Shown: one piece after another, positions 9,374 to 17,002 of the stretch
Layout of the letters: the number at the start of each line of letters is the position of its first letter
How positions within the stretch are numbered: position 1 is the stretch's first letter
Origin: Acidobacteriota bacterium
GTDB lineage: Bacteria; Acidobacteriota; Terriglobia; Acidiferrales; UBA7541
Assembly: GCA_003223215.1 (NCBI GenBank)
Contig: QHYH01000080.1
Location: 1 to 64,000 of the forward strand
DNA length: 64,000 bases
Reading direction: 5' to 3'
The notes under the pieces: generated by a model
What the model saw: only the letters and a program-made list of their open reading frames with translations
What the model was told of the DNA's origin: nothing
The model's database searches: none
Position numbers and translations under genes: made by a program

Positions 9374-9970
9374 CGCGCAGCAATTTTAGCAAATCACCGC
9401 GCCTACACCAGGCAAACCACCAAAACGGGCTTCTTCGAACCTGCGGCACGAGGTCGAAAAAACCTTTCCTTTCCGCTTTGGAATTATTTCTAGGCAGACT
9501 GCGCTTGAGCTTCGCTCTTAGGAACAAGAGGTGCTCAAGGGTCTTGCTTCAGTAGCCGCCAAATTCTTCCGTACGGATGTGTCATCGTCAACGACTCCCT
9601 GATCCTGTGCAAAAACCAAACTAAGGAGTGCACCGGCAACCAAAAACACTCCGTGCCGGGACGTCCAAGTTTCGCCGCCAAGATATTCGACCGACCAAAA
9701 AAGCTCAAAGATTCACGGTGCCGCTTCTCGGGCGAGGAAAAGGAGTGTCGGCGGGGAAATTACGCTAGAAGGGTTTCCATTGGTTCCATGGGCGACTTGT
9801 CGAAACCCATCAGCGGGATCAACAGCAATTCCTTACGAAATCCTAATGTCCCCATTACTTCTTTCTAAGCATCGGCAATCCATACTTTAGGACCTTACGC
9901 AAACTTTGCAGCTGTCATGTACCAGATACGGAGAGCGTGCTGACTGAGGCGATTCTGTACGGGGATAAAA
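9374..9970. other. Intergenic stretch between divergent genes
   Basis: About 600 bases between a minus-strand hydrolase and a plus-strand porin relic. Promoters for both must lie here, but I see no convincing boxes. The short open frame at 9653-9868 has no supporting feature. Confidence 0.5.
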
Positions 9971-10960
9971 TTGCTCATCATCGCTCCATTCCGGAACACA
10001 ACATTGGTGGCCTTGATCCTGTACTGCTGCTGCACAGCGTCGGGAGAAACACAAACTTTGTCAACAGAGCCCGGGGCATCCTGCGACCGGGCGACCGCGC
10101 AAACACAAGATCCTCAATGGTTTTACGGAGGATTCGTCGACGCCGCGTATTTGCTCGATTTCAATCACCCTTCGAACGATCTGTTTCGGAGTCGAGGCAC
10201 GGCTTACAAAGTGGATGAGCCAATTGTGAACATCGCCGCAGCTTACCTGCGCAAAACCACGTCGGAATCTTCACGCTGGGGCTTTGAACTGACGACCCAG
10301 GCCGGACAAGATACCAGAATATTCGGATTTTCTGCGACCGCGCCGAACCTCCCTGGATTCAGGGGGCTGCGGCACCTCGGCCCCACGGACGTTTCCTTTT
10401 TAGCGCCTGTTGGGAAAGGGCTGACCGTACAAGCTGGAATCTTCTCGAGCTTGATCGGTTACGACTCGCTGTACGCCAAAGACAACTTCAACTACACGCG
10501 TCCGTGGGGAGCCGACCTGACGCCCTACCTCATGATGGGGGTCAACGCGAGTTACCCATTCACACAAAAGCTCACCGGAGCCGTGTTCGTAGTGAACGGC
10601 TATTTCCATCTGGCGGATGCCAATAGCGTGCCCAGCTCCGGAGGCCAGCTCGCGTACAAGTTGACCGGCCGTACCACGCTAAAAGAAACAGCGTTGTACG
10701 GGCCGGCCCAGTCTGACACCAGCCTGGAGTTTTGGCGCTTCTTATAAGACAGCATTGCCGAATGGAAAACGGATCAAATCACAATCGCATTCGAATATCA
10801 GGCCGGGACAGAAAAACTCGCCCTGCCCGCAAATCGGCGCGCCCTTTGGATGGGCGCTCAATTGCCCGTGCACTGGACTTTCACAAGACACTGGAGCGCA
10901 ACGGTTCGCCCCGAAATGTACTGGGACCGCGCAGGAGTTCCGGCCCACACCTGTAATGCC
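9971..10960 (+). pseudogene. OmpL-like beta-barrel porin, interrupted by a stop and truncated
   Basis: Outer-membrane barrel of the OmpL-like porin class: a leader, then repeated aromatic beta strands (WFYGGFVDAAYLLDF, WGFELTTQAG, LTVQAGIFSS, PWGADLTPYLMMG). The frame stops at TAA 10745-10747 just after LEFWRFL, yet in the same frame the text continues as EWKTDQITIAFEYQ, then ALWMGAQLPVHW and VRPEMYWDR, which is the expected next set of strands. So a point stop interrupts the gene. Homology ends near 10945-10960, where foreign DNA with a transposase begins. The last strands are lost. Confidence 0.75.
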
Positions 10961-12716
10961 ACGTAGTCATTGAAGATCCCCGCGGTGGCGTCATGCGCAA
11001 ATTCCCCCAGCGAAAGAAAGGCCTTGACGCGACGTATTCTTAATGTAATTATACGTGAAGATGAAGTGGTACGATGCCAAGGGCGATCCGGCTTCTCGCT
11101 TGCGTCAGCGCAAGCACGCCTTGCTTCGTGGCCTCTATGTTCCCCCCGACGCTCTGCCCGGCTCACTCGCCCTGACTCACCACCACTGCGGAAAACCCAC
11201 CTGTCGGTGCGCGGATGGAGAGGGACATCCGGCGTGGTCGCTGACATTCATGGTGGATGGCAAGAAGCGCGTCGAGCATATCCCGGAGGAATGGGTGGAG
11301 CAGATCCGTCCTCTGGTCGAGCAGGGACGCGAGTTCAAGGACGCCGTGGCTGAGGTCTTCGCCGCGAATGCTCAACTGCTGGCGCTGTGGCGTCGACAGT
11401 CCATGAAAAAGAGGCCCAAGAAGAAGTGAGCGGACCAGGAGCCAGCATGCGCGTGGGACTCCGGAACGGCTGACGATGGGTCTCACCCTGAGCGAGGAAA
11501 CTTCGAACAGGGTGAGTGAGGTCGTCCTTCCGCCGCGGCTGGGCCGCAACGAGGCGTGCCACTGTGGTAGCGGCAGCAAGTACAAGCGATGTTGTTGGGA
11601 ACGGGACGAAGCGCTTCGCCGGCAACTGCGCGGCGCCGTGTGGCCCGCGTGGATGGATGATTCCCGTAACAAACTCCGACAGTTTGAAAAGTACGTCTGC
11701 AATGTCTTTGATTTGCCGGGTTTGTTAGCGAGCCTAGTCGATACCCGGCGAACTCCGAAAATTCCGACTTGCGATGTCGTCAACAGCTTGTTTCACACCG
11801 CGGTGCTGCGCATCCCCAGCATCAATGCGCTGGAAGGGGATTTGAAGGAGGAAGACTTCCAGAAGCTCATTGGCCGTCATCCCACCCCGGACGTGAAGGC
11901 CTTCAGCGCCGATGTGGTGGCTAATGTTCTGGACAAATTGGAGCTGGACGGTCTGCGGGACGCGAACGAGGAGGTGATTCACAAAGCCGAGAGGAACAAG
12001 GCTTTTCGCGACGGCTACGGTGCTCTGCGCTGTGTAGCCATTGATGGTTGGCAGCCGTTCGCTTCCTATGATCGGCACTGCCCGCGCTGCTTGACGCGCA
12101 AGGTCAAACGAAAACGGGGTGGTCAGACCGAAGAGGTGGAACAGTATTATCACTCCTACGTTGTGGCCATGCTGCTCGGCCCGGTGATCGATGTGGTTCT
12201 GGGGATCGAGCCGGTACGCAACGAGGAAGCTCTGCGCGATATGGATCCCGAGCATGTCGGCCATGAAGGGGAACTGACCGCGGCAAAGCGTCTGATCGAT
12301 TCGCTGCACAAGATCTACGGCGGGTTCATCGATGCCTTCGTCTGCGATGCCCTCTACGCCAACGGGCCGATGATGACCCAGCTCACCAATTACGGTTACG
12401 GCGGCTTCCTGGTTCTCAAGAAGGAAAAGGACGAACCGTTCAAAGAAGCACTCCAGCTCTGGGAGATCGAGGGGCGGTGCGAGAGCTGCGACGATGCGGA
12501 GCGGAAAGAACAGGTGGATTTCTGGGACGTCGACAATATCGAGACACTGGATACCTACCAAGGAAGAGTCCGCGCGGTCCGCGCCGTGGTGACCAAGCCG
12601 GACCAAGAGAAACCAACCACCTGGTGCTTTGCCATCATCGGCCAGCGTGCGCGCCAGATCAGTCGTCGAGCTGAATCTGGATCTGGACGCCGGCCAACCG
12701 CGGAAATAGCGTCAAC
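10961..12716 (+). mobile_element. Truncated insertion sequence (DUF6788 protein plus SEC-C/DDE transposase)
   Basis: This block sits between the broken porin and the 3' end of kdpE. It carries two same-strand genes typical of an insertion sequence. I could not find matching terminal inverted repeats, and the transposase loses its expected C-terminus near 12660, so the right end seems deleted. Bases 10946-11040 also hold a minus-strand coding-like scrap (SLGEFAHDATAGIFNDYVAL) of unknown origin. Boundaries are approximate. Confidence 0.6.
11055..11429 (+). CDS. DUF6788-like protein accompanying the transposase
   Basis: A 124-residue basic protein containing a C-x4-C-x-C motif (HHHCGKPTCRC) and ending in a Lys-rich tail (MKKRPKKK). 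I recognise the pattern of the small DUF6788 proteins that often precede insertion-sequence transposases. Its role is unknown; DNA or RNA binding is likely from the charge and cysteines. The start is GTG at 11055 or ATG at 11061. It lies 46 bases before the transposase gene. Confidence 0.6.
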   Translation: MKMKWYDAKGDPASRLRQRKHALLRGLYVPPDALPGSLALTHHHCGKPTCRCADGEGHPAWSLTFMVDGKKRVEHIPEEWVEQIRPLVEQGREFKDAVAEVFAANAQLLALWRRQSMKKRPKKK

Positions 12717-12774
12717 TCATCCTTTTCGCGCGGCGGGCTTTGCCGTGCTTATGCGGGGAGGCCGAAAGCGGTAG
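11476..12774 (+). CDS. SEC-C motif DDE-type transposase, C-terminus replaced
   Basis: A 432-residue reading frame. Residues near 24-42 form a SEC-C zinc motif (GRNEACHCGSGSKYKRCC). The middle resembles an RNase H-like DDE transposase: CVAIDGWQPF with a candidate first Asp, and FVCDALYANGPMM with a second Asp. The expected third acidic residue and the usual C-terminal helix are not seen, because after GQRARQIS (about 12660) the sequence becomes low-complexity and runs antisense into the end of kdpE. I therefore think the element is truncated and inactive. Confidence 0.6.
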   Translation: MGLTLSEETSNRVSEVVLPPRLGRNEACHCGSGSKYKRCCWERDEALRRQLRGAVWPAWMDDSRNKLRQFEKYVCNVFDLPGLLASLVDTRRTPKIPTCDVVNSLFHTAVLRIPSINALEGDLKEEDFQKLIGRHPTPDVKAFSADVVANVLDKLELDGLRDANEEVIHKAERNKAFRDGYGALRCVAIDGWQPFASYDRHCPRCLTRKVKRKRGGQTEEVEQYYHSYVVAMLLGPVIDVVLGIEPVRNEEALRDMDPEHVGHEGELTAAKRLIDSLHKIYGGFIDAFVCDALYANGPMMTQLTNYGYGGFLVLKKEKDEPFKEALQLWEIEGRCESCDDAERKEQVDFWDVDNIETLDTYQGRVRAVRAVVTKPDQEKPTTWCFAIIGQRARQISRRAESGSGRRPTAEIASTHPFRAAGFAVLMRGGRKR

Positions 12775-13436
12775 CCAACCCACGGTTCCGTCACGATGTA
12801 TTTTGGATGAGCAGGATCGGCCTCCAGCTTTTTCCGCAACTGGTTGATCACCACGCGCAGGCTCTCGGTTTCCTCGCCGTAATCCGGCCCCCAAACCGCC
12901 TGCAGGAGACGGCGATGGGTCAGCGGCTTTCCCTGATTGGCAACCAAGTGTCTGAGGACCTCATACTCTTTGGGAGTGAGATGCACGCTGCGGTCGCGCA
13001 CCGTTACCTGACGTGCCTCGAAATCAATGCTCAAATCTTTCGAGGCAAACGGCGGCGGTCCGTCGCCCGGTGAATACCGGCGAAGTGCAGCCCGAATGCG
13101 CGCAAGCAATTCTTCGATGCCAAAGGGTTTGACGACATAATCGTCGGCGCCGGCGTCGAGAGCGGCAACCTTGTCGCGCTCCGCGCTGCGCACCGTGAGC
13201 ATGATGATGGGCGCATCGGATGCGCGCCGAATCTCGCGGCACGCTTCAACACCTCCCATTCCCGGCATGTTCATGTCGAGCAGCACCAGATCGGGCGGTT
13301 CCTTGCGCATCCATTCCAGAGCCTCTTCGCCGGTCTTGGCTTCGACAATCTCATAACCGTGCGTTGAGAGCGTAGAGCGCAGCACCCGGCGGATTTGCGG
13401 TTCGTCGTCAACCACAAGAATGCTCACTGCACTCAT
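12717..13436 (-). CDS. kdpE: Response regulator of the potassium-responsive Kdp system
   Basis: OmpR/PhoB-class regulator of 239 residues. The receiver domain has the acidic pocket DDE at 10-12, phospho-acceptor D54 (LLDMNMPG) and the conserved Lys in VVKPFG. The winged helix ends in the typical VGYRFRPP. In known systems KdpE activates the high-affinity K+ ATPase genes. It overlaps the kinase gene by four bases and is the second gene of the pair. No kdpFABC is present in the window, and the insertion-sequence scar lies directly after its stop, so targets are either distant or lost. Confidence 0.88.
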   Translation of the reverse strand: MSAVSILVVDDEPQIRRVLRSTLSTHGYEIVEAKTGEEALEWMRKEPPDLVLLDMNMPGMGGVEACREIRRASDAPIIMLTVRSAERDKVAALDAGADDYVVKPFGIEELLARIRAALRRYSPGDGPPPFASKDLSIDFEARQVTVRDRSVHLTPKEYEVLRHLVANQGKPLTHRRLLQAVWGPDYGEETESLRVVINQLRKKLEADPAHPKYIVTEPWVGYRFRPPRISTAKPAARKG

Positions 13437-14908
13437 CGGAGATCCTTTTGCACGCGGTCCACGGGCTGCAGATCCACCGGCAGGGTAAAGGAAAACACCG
13501 AGCCATGGCCCAACTGGCTCGTCACGCTAATCGTTCCATGCTGTGCGGCAATGATAGCTCTTGCAATGGGCAGGCCCATACCCGTACCGCGCACGAGGTA
13601 TCGCTGATCTTTTCCCCGATAGAATTTGTCAAAGATCATGGTCTGCTCAAAATCGTCGATCCCGGGACCGTGGTCGGCAACGCTGGTCGTCACCGTGTCT
13701 CCGGTAAGCTCGGAGGTAATGGTAATTGGCTCCTCTTTTGGTGAATAGAGATTGGCGTTCTCGATCAACTGCACGAGCGCTTCCTTCGCGCGCTCCAGAT
13801 CGGCGCGCACCGGAGGAAGTCCGTCCGCCACACGCACGTTCACGCGGCGGCCGGCCAGCGCACTCTTGCAGTGCGCCAGCGCCGCATCGATGATTTCCTC
13901 AACCGAAGTTGGAGCCAAATCGAGCCTAAGTTCGCCAGCCTCCAGCTTGGCCATTTCCGCAGCCTCTTCGACAAGGTGATTCAACCGGTCGCACTCTTCG
14001 TTGATGATGCTTAAGAGTTCACGAGATTGCGCCAAATTCGAGGCTTTTGATGTTAACAGACCGGTTACCGCGGCCTTCATGGAGGTCAGCGGCGTGCGGA
14101 AGTCATGCGTGATGGAATCGAGCAGGGCGGATTTCAACCGCTCGCCCTGTCTTTCCGCTTCCGTTTGCCCGAGTTGTTCCACCGCTCGCGCGCGTTCGAT
14201 CGCGATGGCGACCATGGTGCTGATCGCATCCACGGTCTGACGCGAAAGCAGCGCCCCGGAAATACCCAGGCTGGCGATGGGGCGCACTCCCATTCGCACG
14301 GGGATGAAGTATTGAGCATGTTCCGCATCCAAAGTAAGTTCATCGTTCAGAAATGCAATTTTCATCTTTTGTTCGTCGAGATGGGAGGCGCCGAATCCGG
14401 AGCGATAGAATTTGTCTTTTTGCGGAAGGAACAATTCCGCCGCGCCTGCTTCAAAGCTCTCGACAATGTAGTCGGGAATGGCATTCATCAACTGGATCAC
14501 GTTGCCTTCCCCCAGCAAGTGCCGGCTGAAGCCGTACAACCGTTCCACTTCGCGCCTGCGCTGATGCGCTTCGTCGGCCTCCTTGCGGATGCGCGACGAG
14601 AGCCGGCTCCCGGTAATCGAGGTAATCAGAAACGCAAGCAACGCCACCCAATTCTGCGGGTCGGCAATCGTGAGCGTTCTCACGGGAGGCAAAAAGTAAT
14701 AGTTGAAGGCCAGCATGGCCACCACCGACATGATGGCCGAAACCAGCATTCCCCATACAGCCGAAACTGCTAAAATGGCTAGCAGAAAAGACAGTGCGAC
14801 CGTGGTTTGGTTTACCCTTAAAACGTGACGATAAGCAAGCACAATGCCGCCGACGACGAGTAGGGACACCACCGCTCCCAGGAGGCGTCCGCCGAGGAAT
14901 CTCTGCAT
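13433..14908 (-). CDS. kdpD: KdpD C-terminal half: DUF4118 membrane domain plus histidine kinase
   Basis: A 491-residue sensor kinase that begins directly with the four-helix DUF4118 membrane module (about residues 10-100), followed by a GAF-like region, a HisKA domain with phospho-His H268 (SITHDFRTPL) and an ATPase domain (N box ENANLYSP, G box DHGPGID). Full-length KdpD has about 400 extra N-terminal residues (KdpD fold plus universal stress domain). Those are encoded here by a separate divergent gene starting 37 bases away. It overlaps kdpE by ATGA. Confidence 0.85.
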   Translation of the reverse strand: MQRFLGGRLLGAVVSLLVVGGIVLAYRHVLRVNQTTVALSFLLAILAVSAVWGMLVSAIMSVVAMLAFNYYFLPPVRTLTIADPQNWVALLAFLITSITGSRLSSRIRKEADEAHQRRREVERLYGFSRHLLGEGNVIQLMNAIPDYIVESFEAGAAELFLPQKDKFYRSGFGASHLDEQKMKIAFLNDELTLDAEHAQYFIPVRMGVRPIASLGISGALLSRQTVDAISTMVAIAIERARAVEQLGQTEAERQGERLKSALLDSITHDFRTPLTSMKAAVTGLLTSKASNLAQSRELLSIINEECDRLNHLVEEAAEMAKLEAGELRLDLAPTSVEEIIDAALAHCKSALAGRRVNVRVADGLPPVRADLERAKEALVQLIENANLYSPKEEPITITSELTGDTVTTSVADHGPGIDDFEQTMIFDKFYRGKDQRYLVRGTGMGLPIARAIIAAQHGTISVTSQLGHGSVFSFTLPVDLQPVDRVQKDLR

Positions 14909-14945
14909 GGGTACATTCTAGCTCAGGCTCCCGCTCGATGGAGAG

Positions 14946-16085
14946 TTGGCGTTGCCCAAAAAACCTGAAGAATGGCTGGAAGCTGTCTCGCCGCCACAGA
15001 AAACCCGCGGCGTCTTTAAGCTTTTTCTGGGCTACGCTCCCGGCGTAGGAAAAACGTTCAGCATGCTCAGCGAAGCCTTGCGGCGGCGCAGCCGCGGCGA
15101 AGACGTGGTCATCGGCGTAGTGGAAACACACGGGCGTCAAGGGATTGAAGAGCTGGCCCAGCAGTTGGAGCGCGTCCCGCTCAAGAAAATCGAATACAAA
15201 GGCACGATTTTTGAAGAAATGGATGTAGATGCCATTCTCGCGCGACGCCCCGCCGTCGTGCTCGTCGATGAACTCGCGCATACAAATATTCCCGGGAGCA
15301 AGCACCGCAAGCGCTACGAAGACGTGCAGGAACTGCTCGCTGCAAATATCGACGTGCTCTCCACGCTGAATATTCAGCATATCGAGAGCATCGCGCCCGT
15401 GGTGCGGTCCATCACCGGGATTGTTGTGCGCGAGACGGTGCCCGACTGGGTGCCGCTGACCGCCTCGGAAACCGTCATGGTGGACCTCACGCCCGAAGCC
15501 CTGCACGCCCGCATGAAGCGCGGCGACGTTTACAGCACCGATAAAGTCGAACGTTCCTTGAAGAATTTTTTCCGGCGCGGCAATTTGATCGCCTTGCGCG
15601 AGCTGGCTTTGCGGCAAGTCGCCGAGCAGGTGGATCGCAGCCTCGAATCCTACATGGAAGCGCAGGACATTCGAAAAAATTGGGGAGTGCGGGAGCGCAT
15701 GGCCGTGTGCATTTCCTCGAATCCCGCCGGCCAGTATCTGATTGCCCGCGGCGCCAGAATGGCGCGGCGCATGGACGCCGAGCTATACGTGGTCCACGTC
15801 GACCGCGAGCTTGCTACCCTCCATCGCGAGTCCAACCCACACGCGCTGGCGGCCAACTTGCGTTTCGCAGAAAGCCTGGGCGCGAAAGTGATTCGCCTGA
15901 AAGGAAAAAGCGTTGCGGACGCCGTGGCCGCTTTTGTTCGCTCCAAGCACATTACGCAAGTCATCTTTGGACGGGCTCCCCTGCGTGACTGGAGGAAATA
16001 CCTTTATCTCTCCGCCGTGCACCGCTTCCTCCGCGAGTCTCCCGCCGTGGACGTCCACATCGTGACCCAGGAACCCGAAGACTGA
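14946..16085 (+). CDS. kdpD: KdpD N-terminal half: sensor domain plus universal-stress domain
   Basis: A 379-residue soluble protein equal to the cytoplasmic front part of KdpD. The Walker A-like motif GYAPGVGKT is at 29-37, the Walker B-like VVLVDELAHTN near 110, and the universal stress protein domain occupies about 245-375 (RMAVCISSNP, HITQVIFGRAP). It ends before any membrane segment or kinase. The start is TTG at 14946 or, better spaced from GGAGA, TTG at 14952. It is divergent from the kinase half, and the 37-base gap must hold both start regions. It presumably acts in trans on the membrane kinase. Confidence 0.85.
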   Translation: MALPKKPEEWLEAVSPPQKTRGVFKLFLGYAPGVGKTFSMLSEALRRRSRGEDVVIGVVETHGRQGIEELAQQLERVPLKKIEYKGTIFEEMDVDAILARRPAVVLVDELAHTNIPGSKHRKRYEDVQELLAANIDVLSTLNIQHIESIAPVVRSITGIVVRETVPDWVPLTASETVMVDLTPEALHARMKRGDVYSTDKVERSLKNFFRRGNLIALRELALRQVAEQVDRSLESYMEAQDIRKNWGVRERMAVCISSNPAGQYLIARGARMARRMDAELYVVHVDRELATLHRESNPHALAANLRFAESLGAKVIRLKGKSVADAVAAFVRSKHITQVIFGRAPLRDWRKYLYLSAVHRFLRESPAVDVHIVTQEPED

Positions 16086-16207
16086 CGGTGTTGCGCGACG
16101 CTGCCAGGTCTACGAGACACGAGGCATTCAAACACCAGTAAAATACTTCACTGCGCTTTGCGAATAGGAGTCCTTAGGAATCTTGGCGGCCCGAAGTGTC
16201 CGAGGTT

Positions 16208-16350
16208 TGCATCAGCTGCCCGCCCCGGTTGCTCCTGCCGGTAGTGTATTAGGTCATCGTGATCGTCGAACTCGAACCGGCTGCAGGCGGTACCAACGTT
16301 CCGCCTGGGTTGATCGGAGTGCCGACCGCGCACGTGTGCCGAGCGCAAAA
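16208..16350 (-). pseudogene. Decayed copy of the giant protein's C-terminal domain
   Basis: Read on the minus strand this gives TCAVGTPINPGGTLV, then SSSTITMT, a stop, and YTTGRSN. This parallels TCAVGTALSAVPPG and SSCTITVTYTPPAGATG near the end of the 3189-residue protein encoded at 17003-26572. Nucleotide similarity is also visible. The copy has an internal stop and no start, so it is a relic of a second, related gene or a partial duplication. Confidence 0.65.
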
Positions 16351-16399
16351 GCCCCGTGCCCAAGAGCGGCGTAAGGGTTATGGCCGTTCTAACGCCAAG

Positions 16400-16921
16400 C
16401 TAATCCACCACAAGTCCTTGCGCTCGGAACGGTCCGATCACCACATCCACGTGATCTCCGCGTTTAACTAACCGCCCCTTGTTCGAGAAAGCCATCCAGT
16501 AAGACTTCCCTGCCTCCGGTGTGGCGCTTTGGCGCAACTGGCCGACTTTTTCGAGCGAAGGAACCACCAACTGAACCCCTGCCTTTGGGTCAATCAGAAC
16601 CGGTTGGGCTTTCTTGTCGTTCAGCGCTTTGGCTTTCTCAGCATCCACCACATAGTAGGCGAAGCGAATCACTTCGCCTGACTCGGTCCACTTCACGCTT
16701 AGAGAGTTCACTCCCCAAACAAGCGCGTAGTACTTGCCAGCGCGTCCCGCGAACCGATCGGGATGGTAGTGCATCGGAGCAGATGCTGCTGGTTTAGGAC
16801 TCGCAACCTGCGAAGCCGTTTGGGCCCCCGCCGACAAAACAAGAAGCCCACCGGCAAGAACTCCCGCAAGCAGCGTCAACTTTGTTCTCAAGATCGCATT
16901 ACGGTCAAGCATCGTAGCCAT
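16400..16921 (-). CDS. Secreted protein of unknown function
   Basis: A 173-residue protein with a signal peptide (basic start, core LLAGVLAGGLLVLSAGA, cut near AQT). The mature part begins with an Ala/Pro/Ser linker and then a compact region with GKYYALVWGV, FAYYVVDAEKAKAL, GKSYWMAFSN and a final DVVIGPFRAQGLVVD. I know no family. It follows the giant-protein gene on the same strand, but a strong stem-loop lies between them, so it is probably transcribed on its own. Confidence 0.6.
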   Translation of the reverse strand: MATMLDRNAILRTKLTLLAGVLAGGLLVLSAGAQTASQVASPKPAASAPMHYHPDRFAGRAGKYYALVWGVNSLSVKWTESGEVIRFAYYVVDAEKAKALNDKKAQPVLIDPKAGVQLVVPSLEKVGQLRQSATPEAGKSYWMAFSNKGRLVKRGDHVDVVIGPFRAQGLVVD

Positions 16922-16950
16922 ATCCTTATCTATAGGTTCTTTTAGCGGAA

Positions 16951-16982
16951 CAGGGCGGGCACCCTAGAGGATGCCCGCCCTG
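16951..16982 (-). terminator. Stem-loop after the multicopper-oxidase operon
   Basis: CAGGGCGGGCA and TGCCCGCCCTG form a perfect 11-bp GC-rich stem around a 10-base loop, 21 bases after the stop of the giant gene. There is only a short T pair after it in the minus direction, so it may be a terminator or a 3' RNA-stabilising hairpin. Confidence 0.6.
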
Positions 16983-17002
16983 CTGCCGGAAGGTTGTTTC
17001 AG

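Noticed and set aside
14451-15617. 388-residue minus-strand open frame across the kdpD halves
   Set aside because: It is antisense to the N-terminal half and out of frame in the other; its residues show no family.
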